A DNA stretch of 64,000 nucleotides from Pseudomonas mucidolens (GTDB lineage Bacteria > Pseudomonadota > Gammaproteobacteria > Pseudomonadales > Pseudomonadaceae), in assembly GCF_900106045.1 (NCBI RefSeq), contig NZ_LT629802.1, forward strand, positions 5,456,001 through 5,520,000. Direction: 5' to 3'. Below are positions 18,101-26,449 of this stretch, piece after piece. Under the pieces are notes generated by a model that was not told where the DNA came from, did no database searches, and was given only the letters and a program-made list of their open reading frames with translations. Positions within the stretch are counted from its first letter, which is position 1; every line of letters begins with the position of its first letter. A program made the translations under genes and the position numbers.

Positions 18101-18157
18101 GCGGAGATTGTGTCTTCGGTGTTCTTTGACCCGAAAGGCGAACGCCAGAACATCTGA
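15140..18157 (+). CDS. soxA: Sarcosine oxidase alpha subunit
   Basis: A 1005-residue subunit. The N-terminal ferredoxin-like domain (residues about 20-100, GRSFKYSRPRGIYAAG) is followed by an NAD-binding flavoprotein domain (VLVVGAGPAGLAAALAAARSG near 173). The C-terminal third is GcvT/aminomethyltransferase-like and binds tetrahydrofolate (EDGMVFDDGV, LSGPNSRKLL, GELSYEVNV). It captures the sarcosine methyl group as 5,10-methylene-THF. Length is normal for the heterotetrameric enzyme. Confidence 0.95.
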   Translation: MSQINRLSNGGRIDRNKVLTFTFNGQSYKGYEGDTLAAALLANGVDIIGRSFKYSRPRGIYAAGAEEPNAVLQIGATEATQIPNVRATQQALYQGLVATSTNGWPSVNNDMMGILGKVGGKLMPPGFYYKTFMYPQSFWMTYEKYIRKAAGLGRSPTENDPDTYDNLNRHCDVLVVGAGPAGLAAALAAARSGARVIIADEQEEFGGTLLDSRESLDGKPAAEWVASVVAELQALPDVVLLPRATVNGYHDHNFLTIHERLTDHLGDRAPIGQVRQRINRVRAKRVVLATGACERPLVYGNNDVPGNMLAGAVSTYVRRYGVAPGKKLVLSTNNDHAYRVALDWFDAGLQVVAVADARPNPRGALVEEARAKGIRILTGSAVIEARGSKHVTAARIAAIDVKAHTVTSPGEWLDCDLVASSGGYSPVVHLASHLGGKPTWREDILGFVPGEAPQKRVCVGGINGVYGLGDSLADGFEGGVRAASEAGFAPVEGTLPKALSRLEEPTLALFQVPHEKATARAPKQFVDLQNDVTAAAIELATREGFESVEHVKRYTALGFGTDQGKLGNVNGLAIAARSLNVTIPQMGTTMFRPNYTPVTFGAVAGRHCGHIFEPVRYTALHAWHVKNAAEFEDVGQWKRPWYFPRNGEDLHAAVKRECLAVRDSVGLLDASTLGKIDIQGPDAREFLNRIYSNAWTKLDVGKARYGLMCKEDGMVFDDGVTACLADNHFLMTTTTGGAARVLQWLEIYQQTEWPDLKVYFTSVTDHWATMTLSGPNSRKLLSEVTEIDLDKDGFPFMTWKEGLVGGVPARVFRISFTGELSYEVNVQADYAMGVLEQIVEAGKKYNLTPYGTETMHVLRAEKGFIIVGQDTDGSMTPDDLNMGWCVGRTKPFSWIGWRGMNREDCVREERKQLVGLKPIDPKVWLPEGAQLVFDAKQAIPMKMVGHVTSSYAHNSLGYSFAMGVVKDGLKRIGERVFSPLADGSVIEAEIVSSVFFDPKGERQNI

Positions 18158-18183
18158 TGGACCGAGTCGCCTGCAGCGCAGGT

Positions 18184-18223
18184 AAGCCAGCTCCCACAGT
18201 TGTGGGAGCTGGCTTGCTCGCGA
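18184..18223. repeat. REP hairpin between soxA and soxG
   Basis: AAGCCAGCTCCCACA (18184-18198) and its perfect complement (18201-18215) are separated by only two bases, followed by GCTCGCGA. It interrupts the soxBDAG unit and may make soxG expression lower or separately stable than soxA (inference). Confidence 0.85.
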
Positions 18224-18265
18224 AGGCGGCAGTAGATTCACCACAGAATTCAGAACAGGTGCTCT

Positions 18266-18898
18266 ATGACAGCAGCCAATGTGTACCAACAACGCCCCAC
18301 CACCGACGCCAAGGCCGAGTCGTTGCTGCACCATGCCGACCTCGCCAGCCTCGCGGGCAAGGGGCGCAAGAACGCCGGCGTGACCGTGCGCGAAAAGAAA
18401 CTCCTCGGCCACCTGACCATTCGTGGCGACGGGCATGACGCGGCGTTTGCCGCCGGCATCCACAAGGCGCTGGGCATCGAGTTGCCGGGCGCCTTGGCGG
18501 TCATCGTCAAGGGCGAAACTAGCCTGCAATGGCTCGGCCCGGATGAGTGGCTGTTGATCGTGCCGAGCGGTGAAGAGTTTGCCGCCGAGAAAAATCTGCG
18601 TGAGGCGTTGGGGGATCTGCATATCCAGATCGTCAATGTCAGCGGCGGCCAGCAGATCCTCGAACTGACTGGCCCGAATGTGCGTGATGTGCTGATGAAG
18701 TCCACCAGCTATGACGTGCATCCGACTAATTTCCCGGTGGGCAAAGCCGTCGGCACGGTGTTCGCCAAGTCGCAACTGGTGATCCGGCATACCGCTGAAG
18801 ATACCTGGGAGCTGGTGATCCGGCGCAGTTTCTCGGATTACTGGTGGTTGTGGTTGCAGGATGCATCGGCCGAGTATGGCCTGAGCGTCCAAGCCTGA
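18266..18898 (+). CDS. soxG: Sarcosine oxidase gamma subunit
   Basis: A 210-residue gamma subunit. Family features include LLHHADLASLAGKGRKNAGVTVREK near the N-terminus, WLGPDEWLLIVP in the middle, and the C-terminal FSDYWWLWLQDASAEYG. It completes the tetrameric enzyme next to soxBDA. The ribosome site before the ATG is weak (ACAGGTG). Confidence 0.93.
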   Translation: MTAANVYQQRPTTDAKAESLLHHADLASLAGKGRKNAGVTVREKKLLGHLTIRGDGHDAAFAAGIHKALGIELPGALAVIVKGETSLQWLGPDEWLLIVPSGEEFAAEKNLREALGDLHIQIVNVSGGQQILELTGPNVRDVLMKSTSYDVHPTNFPVGKAVGTVFAKSQLVIRHTAEDTWELVIRRSFSDYWWLWLQDASAEYGLSVQA

Positions 18899-18929
18899 CA
18901 TGCCCCCCGACGGCTATTGCCGCGCCCAC

Positions 18930-19034
18930 TCTGTAGGAGCGAGCTTGCTCGCGAAAAACGCAAGAACGCCGCGCGAATCAGAATGCCGGCGTTATCGTTG
19001 ACGATTTTCGCGAGCAAGCTCGCTCCTACAGAGG
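18930..19034. repeat. REPIN between soxG and purU
   Basis: CTGTAGGAGCGAGCTTGCTCGCG and its inverted copy CGCGAGCAAGCTCGCTCCTACAG are almost perfect complements around a spacer of about 55 bases. This is the TGTAGGAGCGAGC type. Confidence 0.88.
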
Positions 19035-19077
19035 GCGAAGGTAGTTGAGGCCTTGAGTTGTTTTAGGAGTTTCCGCA

Positions 19078-19935
19078 ATGAGCCGCGCACCCGATACATG
19101 GATTTTGACCGCCGACTGCCCCAGCGTGCTCGGCACGGTGGATGCGGTCACTCGCTACCTGTTCGAACAGGGTTGCTACGTCACTGAGCACCATTCCTTC
19201 GATGACCGGCTCTCGGGCCGCTTCTTCATCCGGGTGGAGTTTCGCCAACCGGACGGTTTTGACGAACAGGCGTTCCGCGATGGCTTGGCCAGTCGTGGCG
19301 AAGCCTTTGGCATGATCTTCGAACTTGTGGCGCCGAACTATCGGCCAAAAGTCGTGATCATGGTCTCCAAGGCCGATCACTGCCTGAACGATTTGCTCTA
19401 CCGCCAGCGTATCGGTCAACTGTCGATGGATGTGGTTGCGGTGGTCTCCAATCACCCCGATCTCAAACCTTTGGCCGACTGGCATCAGATTCCCTACTAC
19501 CATTTCCCCCTCGACCCCAACGACAAACCGTCCCAGGAACGTCAGGTATGGCAAGTGGTTGAAGACACCGGCGCTGAACTGGTGATCCTTGCGCGCTACA
19601 TGCAAGTGCTGTCGCCGGAGCTGTGCCGCAAGCTGGATGGCAAGGCGATCAATATCCACCACTCGTTGTTGCCGGGGTTCAAGGGCGCCAAGCCGTATCA
19701 CCAGGCGTACAACAAGGGGGTGAAGCTGGTGGGCGCCACCGCGCATTACATCAACAACGACCTGGATGAAGGCCCGATCATCGCCCAGGGCGTCGAGGTG
19801 GTGGACCACAGTCACTACCCCGAGGACTTGATTGCCAAGGGGCGGGATATCGAAGGGCTCACCTTGGCTCGCGCCGTGGGTTATCACATCGAGCGGCGGG
19901 TGTTCCTGAACGCCAATCGGACGGTGGTGCTCTGA
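19078..19935 (+). CDS. purU: Formyltetrahydrofolate deformylase
   Basis: A 285-residue protein with an N-terminal ACT domain (TADCPSVLGTVDAVTRYL) and a C-terminal formyltransferase fold. The latter contains NIHHSLLPGFKGAKPYHQAY and HYINNDLDEGP, which supply the catalytic Asn/His/Asp. It hydrolyses 10-formyl-THF to formate and THF, releasing folate loaded by sarcosine oxidase. TAGGAG precedes the ATG at 8 bases. Placement between soxG and fdhA ties it to one-carbon disposal. Confidence 0.94.
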   Translation: MSRAPDTWILTADCPSVLGTVDAVTRYLFEQGCYVTEHHSFDDRLSGRFFIRVEFRQPDGFDEQAFRDGLASRGEAFGMIFELVAPNYRPKVVIMVSKADHCLNDLLYRQRIGQLSMDVVAVVSNHPDLKPLADWHQIPYYHFPLDPNDKPSQERQVWQVVEDTGAELVILARYMQVLSPELCRKLDGKAINIHHSLLPGFKGAKPYHQAYNKGVKLVGATAHYINNDLDEGPIIAQGVEVVDHSHYPEDLIAKGRDIEGLTLARAVGYHIERRVFLNANRTVVL

Positions 19936-20068
19936 TGGATGCCTTCGCGAACAAGTCGAAAGGGCCATCACGCACAACATAAAAAACAGCATCTGTACCC
20001 GAGCACTTAATGCGCTGCCCACCCAAAGGGGCAACGCGGTTCCATAAAAACAACAGCGAGGTGAAAGC

Positions 20069-21268
20069 ATGTCTGGTAATCGTGGTGTCGTGTATCTCGG
20101 CAACGGCAAGGTCGAAGTACAGAAAATCGACTATCCCAAAATGCAGGACCCCCGAGGCAGGAAGATTGAGCACGGCGTGATCCTGCGCGTGGTGTCCACT
20201 AACATCTGCGGCTCCGACCAACACATGGTGCGCGGCCGTACTACCGCCCAGACCGGTCTGGTGCTGGGGCACGAAATCACTGGTGAAGTGATCGAGAAGG
20301 GCAGTGACGTCGAGAACCTGAAAATCGGCGATCTGGTGTCGGTGCCGTTCAACGTCGCGTGCGGCCGCTGCCGTTCTTGCAAGGAACAGCACACCGGCGT
20401 CTGCCTGACCGTCAACCCGGCCCGTGCCGGTGGCGCCTACGGCTACGTCGACATGGGCGACTGGACCGGAGGCCAAGCTGAATATGTACTGGTGCCGTAC
20501 GCCGACTTCAACCTGTTGAAGCTGCCGGACCGCGACAAGGCCATGGAAAAAATCCGCGACCTGACGTGCCTCTCCGACATTCTGCCAACCGGTTATCACG
20601 GTGCGGTGACGGCGGGCGTCGGGCCGGGCAGCACCGTCTACATCGCCGGTGCCGGTCCGGTCGGCCTGGCGGCCGCCGCTTCCGCACGCCTGTTGGGTGC
20701 GGCGGTGGTGATCGTCGGCGACGTCAACTCGATCCGCCTGGCCCACGCCAAGGCGCAAGGGTTTGAAGTGGTCGACCTGTCCACCGACACGCCACTGCAC
20801 GAACAAATCGCGGCCCTGTTGGGCGAGCCTGAAGTCGACTGTGCCGTCGACTGCGTGGGCTTCGAAGCGCGCGGTCACGGCCACGACGGAGTCAAGGCTG
20901 AAGCGCCGGCCACCGTGCTCAACTCGCTGATGGGCGTGGTGCGCGTGGCGGGCAAGATCGGTATTCCCGGCCTGTACGTCACCGAAGATCCGGGTGCTGT
21001 GGACGCCGCCGCGAAAATGGGCAGCCTGAGCATCCGCTTCGGTCTCGGCTGGGCCAAGTCCCACAGCTTCCACACCGGCCAGACGCCGGTGATGAAGTAC
21101 AACCGCCAGCTGATGCAGGCGATCATGTGGGACCGCATCAACATCGCCGAAATCGTTGGTGTACAGGTCATCAGCCTGGACGATGCACCGCGTGGCTACG
21201 GCGAGTTCGATGCTGGCGTACCGAAGAAATTCGTGATCGACCCGCACAAACTGTTCAGCGCTGCCTGA
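20069..21268 (+). CDS. fdhA: Glutathione-independent formaldehyde dehydrogenase
   Basis: A 399-residue zinc-dependent MDR dehydrogenase. The catalytic zinc ligands lie in CGSDQHMV and GHEITGE. The structural zinc site is CGRCRSCKEQHTGVC, and the NAD motif is GAGPVGLAAAASARLLGA. It oxidises formaldehyde to formate with tightly held NAD and no glutathione, removing formaldehyde made by GbcA and the demethylases. GAGGTGA precedes the ATG, and a strong terminator follows. Confidence 0.94.
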   Translation: MSGNRGVVYLGNGKVEVQKIDYPKMQDPRGRKIEHGVILRVVSTNICGSDQHMVRGRTTAQTGLVLGHEITGEVIEKGSDVENLKIGDLVSVPFNVACGRCRSCKEQHTGVCLTVNPARAGGAYGYVDMGDWTGGQAEYVLVPYADFNLLKLPDRDKAMEKIRDLTCLSDILPTGYHGAVTAGVGPGSTVYIAGAGPVGLAAAASARLLGAAVVIVGDVNSIRLAHAKAQGFEVVDLSTDTPLHEQIAALLGEPEVDCAVDCVGFEARGHGHDGVKAEAPATVLNSLMGVVRVAGKIGIPGLYVTEDPGAVDAAAKMGSLSIRFGLGWAKSHSFHTGQTPVMKYNRQLMQAIMWDRINIAEIVGVQVISLDDAPRGYGEFDAGVPKKFVIDPHKLFSAA

Positions 21269-21282
21269 ATCTGGGGCAAATG

Positions 21283-21312
21283 AAAGGGCGACCCTCGGGT
21301 CGCCCTTTTTTA
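21283..21312 (+). terminator. Rho-independent terminator after fdhA
   Basis: AAAGGGCGACCC, a TCG loop, then GGTCGCCCTTTTTT: a perfect stem with a T run, 14 bases after the fdhA stop. Confidence 0.92.
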
Positions 21313-21328
21313 TGCGGTGTCCAGGCGT

Positions 21329-21775
21329 TCAGCGAGCGGCCAGCGCGCCTTGATAGACCGTCGGGCCAGTCGGTTGCTTGCTCAGCGAGCCACCCTTGCT
21401 TTCCGAGCTGACCATCAGTTCCACCGGCTGGCTGATGGTTTCCTGCTGGCGGGGGTTGAGGCCGATGATGCCTTTACCGTCTTCCGGTAACAGGCCCAGG
21501 GAAACCGGTGTGCCGCCGGCGGGAAGAGCCCACAGTTCGAGGCTGCGGTCCGGTTCCGGCGCGGTGGACGCAATCGGTTCAACCTCCAGGTAATCCTTGT
21601 GGGCCATGATTTGCGCGGCGGGCTGTTGAGTGGTGGTTACCAAGGTTGCCGAGGACTTGACGCTGTCCTGGGTGTAAAGCGCGCCACCGATACCGGCAAT
21701 CACCACGACGCAAACGCCAACGAACAAGCGTGGACGGGTCCAGAAGCTGGGTTTTTGGTCAATCACGTGAGTCAT
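21329..21775 (-). CDS. RskA-like (anti-sigma-K C-terminal domain) protein lacking the sigma-binding domain
   Basis: 148 residues: a short cytoplasmic N-terminus, one membrane helix (about 17-36, PRLFVGVCVVVIAGIGGALY) and a periplasmic part. The periplasmic part resembles the RskA C-terminal domain (LELWALPAGGTPVSLGLLP and a GGSLSKQPTGPTVYQG ending). The usual N-terminal zinc anti-sigma helix bundle is absent, and no ECF sigma gene is adjacent. AGGA lies 9 bases before the ATG at 21775. It may be a remnant or a stand-alone periplasmic module; its role is unknown. Confidence 0.72.
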   Translation of the reverse strand: MTHVIDQKPSFWTRPRLFVGVCVVVIAGIGGALYTQDSVKSSATLVTTTQQPAAQIMAHKDYLEVEPIASTAPEPDRSLELWALPAGGTPVSLGLLPEDGKGIIGLNPRQQETISQPVELMVSSESKGGSLSKQPTGPTVYQGALAAR

Positions 21776-22091
21776 AAGGCTGTTCCTGACAGTGGTTGAG
21801 TGCAATACGCAGCGGCCAGTAATGGCTCTTTGATTTTAACTGCTACGGGCATTCTCAGTAGTGAAATTGACCCTGAGAACAGCGTCAGGTTCCGGAGCTG
21901 GCGCAATGATTACGGGGTTGGGTGATGTCAAATCGCCTCGCCTGGAACCGTTCTCCGCTGAAAGAGCGGTGTTCCTGAACAAATCTGCAGGTACCTTCAG
22001 CCACGGAACAATCCCCGTAAGATCCCGGTCAAATGCGTGCTTCTGCCCACCCGCATGTGGGGTGTGGCTCCTGAATTTAGAGGTTGTCTCG

Positions 22092-22661
22092 ATGAAAATT
22101 TCACGCGGTTTGGCCCTTTCCTGCCTGATGAGCCTGGCAGCCGGTCCGGTGCTGGCAGCCGGTTTCAGTCTGGGTGATGCGGCCAATGCCATCTCCGGCA
22201 TGCAGGGCGGCAACAAGGCCGCCGCCGCAGCTCCTACGTCAGAAACCGCTGGTTTGCTCAGCGCGTTGACCTCGCAGTTGAATATCACACCCGAGCAAGC
22301 TGTCGGCGGGACCGGCGCGATGCTGGGGTTGGCCAAGAATCAGTTGGGCGGCGGTGATTATTCGCAACTGAGCAAAAGCGTGCCCGGCCTCGACAAGCTG
22401 TCTGGCAGCAACTCGTTGGACAGCCTCGGGGCGCTGAGTGGCATGCTCGGCCAGAATGGCGGCAGCAAGACGTCGGGTCTGGACGGTCTGTTGGGCAACG
22501 TGAAGACCACCAGCGACCTGAACACCGCGTTCAGTGCGCTGGGCATGGACAGTGGCATGATCGGCCAGTTTGCCCCGGTGATCCTGCAGTACCTGGGCGG
22601 ACAGGGTGCCGACAGTTCCTTGCTCGGCAAACTGGCCCAGGCCTGGGGCACCGGCAGCTAA
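22092..22661 (+). CDS. Secreted/periplasmic DUF2780 protein (VcgC/VcgE type)
   Basis: A 189-residue protein with a clear signal peptide (MKISRGLALSCLMSLAAGPVLAAG, cleavage near 22). The mature part is rich in Gly, Ser, Ala and Leu, with no cysteines in it and repeated LSALTSQL/LGALSGML-like segments. This fits DUF2780, of unknown function. The ATG at 22092 follows AGAGGT. The same frame is open back to 21861, but that would bury the signal peptide. Its 3' end overlaps the convergent acyltransferase gene by four bases. Confidence 0.78.
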   Translation: MKISRGLALSCLMSLAAGPVLAAGFSLGDAANAISGMQGGNKAAAAAPTSETAGLLSALTSQLNITPEQAVGGTGAMLGLAKNQLGGGDYSQLSKSVPGLDKLSGSNSLDSLGALSGMLGQNGGSKTSGLDGLLGNVKTTSDLNTAFSALGMDSGMIGQFAPVILQYLGGQGADSSLLGKLAQAWGTGS

Positions 22662-23545
22662 GGGCGCCCCGCGCGCAGCGCGTCGATGCGCGCATCCTTC
22701 TCCATCCAGAGCTGGTTGACCCAGTTCTGGACGGTCTGGCGGAACGCCGGATCGTTCTCGTAATCCCCCTGCCACAATGCCGGGTCGAGCTCGCGGGTGC
22801 GGATATCCACGATCACGCGAGGCACCGCACCGCTGATCAGATCCCAGAAACCCGGAATCCTGTCCTGTGGATACACCACGGTGACGTCGAGGATAGCATC
22901 CAGCTGTTCGCCCATTGCCGCCAGGACGAATGCCACGCCGCCGGCCTTGGGTTTGAGCAGGCGGGTGAAGGGTGAATTCTGCTGTGCGTGCTTGGTTTCG
23001 CTAAAACGCGTGCCCTCCAGGTAATTGACCACGGTCACTGGCTGGCGTTTGAACAGCTCGCAGGCTTGCTGGGTGATTTTCAGGTCCTGGCCCGCCAACT
23101 GCGGATTTTTCGCCAGGAACGCCTTGGTGTAGCGCTTCATGAACGGGTAATCCAGCGCCCACCAGGCCAACCCCAGGAACGGCACCCAGATCAGTTCCTT
23201 TTTCAGGAAGAACTTGAAGAACGGTGTACGCCGGTTGAGGGTCTGGATCAGCGCCGGGATGTCGACCCAGGACTGATGGTTGCTGATCACCAGGTACGAG
23301 GTATCGCGGCGCAGGCCTTCGCCGCCGCGAATATCCCATGCGGTGGGGATGCACAGGGCGAAGATCAGCTTGTCGATTTCGGCCCAGGTTTCGGCGATCC
23401 ACATCACCGCCCCTGAGGCGTGGTCGCGGTAGCGACCGGGCGCCACCAACTTGAGCAGGGCGAACACCAGTAAAGGGCCGATCAGGATCAGCGTGTTGAG
23501 TAACAGCAGCAGTGTGACGAAACAGCCGGTGAGCAGGCGGCGCAT
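22658..23545 (-). CDS. Membrane-bound acyltransferase of the PlsC/YihG type
   Basis: A 295-residue 1-acyl-glycerol-3-phosphate acyltransferase-fold protein. The N-terminal membrane helix is residues 5-33. The catalytic HX4D motif is NHQSWVD near 90. Substrate-binding motifs are EGTRFS near 178 and PKAGGVAF. YihG-like proteins have been linked to lysophospholipid acylation. This is probably not the essential PlsC, which is shorter. No operon partner is seen. Confidence 0.85.
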   Translation of the reverse strand: MRRLLTGCFVTLLLLLNTLILIGPLLVFALLKLVAPGRYRDHASGAVMWIAETWAEIDKLIFALCIPTAWDIRGGEGLRRDTSYLVISNHQSWVDIPALIQTLNRRTPFFKFFLKKELIWVPFLGLAWWALDYPFMKRYTKAFLAKNPQLAGQDLKITQQACELFKRQPVTVVNYLEGTRFSETKHAQQNSPFTRLLKPKAGGVAFVLAAMGEQLDAILDVTVVYPQDRIPGFWDLISGAVPRVIVDIRTRELDPALWQGDYENDPAFRQTVQNWVNQLWMEKDARIDALRAGRP

Positions 23546-23720
23546 AAGTAACTCTTGAAAACGGTTGGGCGGGCCATGATAAGCAGCTTCAGTCTAGAGA
23601 CCAAATCGCAAATCGCCTGACGAATGTTTCACGTTGTATTGCGTATGCTGGGCAACGATCCAACTTTGGGCTGTGTTTGCAGTCTAGTATTTGCCTACTT
23701 ATCTCAAGGAAACCTGCCAC

Positions 23721-24221
23721 GTGAAATCCCTCCTTGCCCTGTTATCCCTCGTCGCCCTGCCGATCATGGCCGCCGAGCCGACCCTTTACGGGCGCTACGA
23801 ATACATTCAGTTGCCGGAATTCGGTGAAACCTTCAAGGCCAAGATGGACACCGGCGCGTTGACCGCTTCGCTGTCGGCCCGCGACATTGAGACCTTCACT
23901 CGCGATGGCGAGGACTGGGTGCGTTTCCGCCTGGGTGACAAAGCCGAGAACAACAAAGTGTATGAACACAAGGTGGCGCGCATCAGCAAGATCAAGAACC
24001 GCGCCGACGAAGATGATGACAAGGATGAAACCAGCGTGGCCAAGCGCCCGGTGGTGGAACTGCAGATGTGCCTGGGCAACGTCAAGCGCACGGTGGAGGT
24101 TAACCTCACCGACCGCAGCAGCTTCAACTACCCGCTGTTGATCGGCGCCAAGGCGCTGCGTAAGTTTGATGCTGCGGTGAACCCGGCCCGTCGCTACACA
24201 GCCGACAAGCCCGACTGCTGA
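23721..24221 (+). CDS. RimB-like aspartic-type 'ATP-dependent zinc protease' family protein, exported
   Basis: 166 residues, starting at GTG with AAGGA 10 bases upstream. A signal peptide (MKSLLALLSLVALPIMAAEP) precedes a retropepsin-like domain with KMDTGALTASL (catalytic-type DTG) and YPLLIGAKALRKF. An acidic insertion (DEDDDKDE) lies near residue 100. The PF05618 family name is historical; retropepsin folds use the Asp, and zinc dependence is doubtful. It lies just upstream of creBCD, as in other pseudomonads. Confidence 0.82.
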   Translation: MKSLLALLSLVALPIMAAEPTLYGRYEYIQLPEFGETFKAKMDTGALTASLSARDIETFTRDGEDWVRFRLGDKAENNKVYEHKVARISKIKNRADEDDDKDETSVAKRPVVELQMCLGNVKRTVEVNLTDRSSFNYPLLIGAKALRKFDAAVNPARRYTADKPDC

Positions 24222-24280
24222 TTGACGCGCAATGAGGCATGGGGCACCGTTCACCTTTGCCTTCCCTGTGCTCGGATGCC

Positions 24281-24958
24281 ATGCCTCATATCCTGATTGT
24301 CGAAGACGAAGCGGCAATAGCCGATACGCTGATATTTGCCCTGCAGGGTGAAGGCTTCACCACCACCTGGCTGACCCTTGGCCAGGTCGCGCTGGAGCAC
24401 CAGCGCCAGACCCCCGCCGACTTGATCATCCTCGACATCGGTTTGCCGGATATCAGCGGTTTTGAAACCTGCAAGCAACTGCGCCGCTTCACCGAAGTGC
24501 CGGTGATGTTCCTCAGTGCCCGGGACGCGGAAATCGATCGCGTGGTGGGCCTGGAGATCGGTGCCGACGATTATGTGGTCAAACCCTTCAGTCCACGGGA
24601 AGTGGCGGCGCGGGTCAAGGCGATCCTCAAACGTGTGACACCCGTTGCGGCTCCCGCCAGCAGCGGGGTGTTCCTGGTGGACCCCGAGCGGGTCCAGATT
24701 CAGTACCACGGCCAGCCCCTGAACCTCACCCGTCATGAGTTTCGCCTGCTCAACTGCCTGTTGGAGCAGCCCGAACGCGTGTTCAGTCGCGAGCAGTTGC
24801 TGGATGCGGTGGGCGTGCCCGCCGATGCAGGTTACGAGCGCAATATCGATAGTCACATCAAAAGCCTGCGCAGCAAGTTGCGCGCAGTCGCCCTGGATGC
24901 CGAGCCGATCCAGACTCACCGTGGCCTGGGTTACAGCTACAGCCCGAGCCACGCCTGA
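24281..24958 (+). CDS. creB: Two-component response regulator CreB
   Basis: A 225-residue OmpR-type regulator. The receiver domain has acidic EDE at the N-terminus, phospho-Asp in LIILDIGLPD, and Lys in DDYVVKPFSPRE. The C-terminal winged helix (NLTRHEFRLLNCLLEQP...YERNIDSHIKSLRSKL) binds DNA. In Pseudomonas, CreBC responds to PBP4 inhibition or ampD-type signals and affects beta-lactam resistance and biofilm. ATG 24281 is preferred over the upstream GTG-type start at 24239. The stop overlaps creC by one base. Confidence 0.93.
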   Translation: MPHILIVEDEAAIADTLIFALQGEGFTTTWLTLGQVALEHQRQTPADLIILDIGLPDISGFETCKQLRRFTEVPVMFLSARDAEIDRVVGLEIGADDYVVKPFSPREVAARVKAILKRVTPVAAPASSGVFLVDPERVQIQYHGQPLNLTRHEFRLLNCLLEQPERVFSREQLLDAVGVPADAGYERNIDSHIKSLRSKLRAVALDAEPIQTHRGLGYSYSPSHA

Positions 24959-26397
24959 TGCGTCTGGGACTGCGGATTTTCCTGGTGTACGCGCTGTTTA
25001 TCGGTCTGACCGGCTATTTTGTGCTCAGCACGGTGATGAAGGAAATTCGCCCCGGCGTGCGCCAGTCCACCGAAGAAACCTTGGTGGATACCGCCAACCT
25101 GCTGGCGGAAGTCCTGCGCGATGACGTCAAGAACGGCACCCTCGGACAAAGCCATTGGCCGAGCGTGCTCAAGTCCTACGGCGACCGTCGGCCGGGCGCG
25201 ACCATTTGGGGCCTGGCGAAAAACCAGGTCAACCACCGCATCTATGTCACCGACGCCAAGGGCATCGTGCTGCTCGATTCCAGCGCTGAGGCGCTGGGCC
25301 AGGATTATTCGAAATGGAATGATGTCTACCTGACCCTGCGCGGTGAGTATGGTGCGCGTTCGACCCGCAGCAATGCCGAAGATCCGGCTTCATCAGTGAT
25401 GCACGTGGGTGCGCCGATCCGCGATAACGGGCAGATTATCGGGGTGGTCACCGTGGCCAAACCCAACAGTTCGCTGCAACCTTATGTCGATCGCACCGAA
25501 CGCCGTTTGCTGTGGTACGGCGCCGGGCTGGTGGCGCTGGGGTTGCTGCTGGGGGCGTTGTTGTCGTGGTGGCTGAGCGTCGCGCTGCGGCGCCTGACCA
25601 GCTATGCACAGGCGGTCAGTGAAGGGCGACGTGCCGAGTTGCCGCATTACCGTGGCGGCGAGCTTGAGCAACTGTCCACGGCCGTGGAGCACATGCGCAC
25701 GCAACTGGAGGGCAAGGCCTACGTCGAACGTTATGTGCATACCCTGACCCACGAACTGAAAAGCCCGCTGGCGGCGATTCGCGGCGCGGCGGAGCTGCTG
25801 CAAGGGCAGATGACCCCGGTTCAGCAGCAGCGGTTTGTCGGCAATATCGCCAGTGAAAGTGCGCGTTTGCAACAGTTGATCGAGCGTCTGTTGAACCTGG
25901 CCCAGGTCGAGCAACGCCAGGGCCTGGAGCAGCAAGCCCCGGTGCCGCTGGCGGCTTTGGTGGATGAGGTGATCAAGGCCCAGTGTGCGCGGATCGAGCA
26001 GGCCGGCTTGCACATCGAGCGCTTGATCGATGCCGATGTGACGTTGTTCGGCGAACCTTTCCTGCTGCGCCAGGCCCTGGGTAATCTGCTGGAAAACGCT
26101 TTGGACTTCACCCCGCCCGGCGGCACTCTGCGCTTCAGCGCCGCGGTACAACGCAACGCTGTGCAGGTCAGCCTGTTCAATCAGGCCGAAGCGATTCCCG
26201 AGTACGCCTTGCCGCGCTTGACCGAGCGTTTCTATTCCTTGCCGCGTCCGGGCAATGGTCGCAAGAGCACCGGGCTGGGCCTGAACTTTGTCGAAGAAGT
26301 CATGAAGTTGCATGGCGGCTCGTTGCAGATTGGCAACGTGCCCGGTGGCGTGCAGGTGGTACTGCATCTCCACACAGTCTCCACATTGCCCTCATAA
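24958..26397 (+). CDS. creC: Two-component sensor kinase CreC
   Basis: A 479-residue membrane kinase. There are membrane helices at about 5-25 and 182-205, with a periplasmic sensor between them. A HAMP-like segment follows, then HisKA with HTLTHELKSPLAAIRGAAELL. The ATPase domain has the N box GNLLENALDFTPPGG and G box GRKSTGLGLNFVEEV. It phosphorylates CreB. It is coupled to creB (TGATG) and followed by creD. Confidence 0.93.
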   Translation: MRLGLRIFLVYALFIGLTGYFVLSTVMKEIRPGVRQSTEETLVDTANLLAEVLRDDVKNGTLGQSHWPSVLKSYGDRRPGATIWGLAKNQVNHRIYVTDAKGIVLLDSSAEALGQDYSKWNDVYLTLRGEYGARSTRSNAEDPASSVMHVGAPIRDNGQIIGVVTVAKPNSSLQPYVDRTERRLLWYGAGLVALGLLLGALLSWWLSVALRRLTSYAQAVSEGRRAELPHYRGGELEQLSTAVEHMRTQLEGKAYVERYVHTLTHELKSPLAAIRGAAELLQGQMTPVQQQRFVGNIASESARLQQLIERLLNLAQVEQRQGLEQQAPVPLAALVDEVIKAQCARIEQAGLHIERLIDADVTLFGEPFLLRQALGNLLENALDFTPPGGTLRFSAAVQRNAVQVSLFNQAEAIPEYALPRLTERFYSLPRPGNGRKSTGLGLNFVEEVMKLHGGSLQIGNVPGGVQVVLHLHTVSTLPS

Positions 26398-26449
26398 ACC
26401 GCCCACAGTCGGCTCCCAGACTCTTGCTCATCAAAACAGGGAGAGACCG

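Noticed and set aside
24250..24266. TTCAC-like direct repeat upstream of creB as a Cre tag
   Set aside because: TTCAC is followed after 7, not 6, bases by TTCCC; spacing and sequence both miss the TTCACN6TTCAC consensus.
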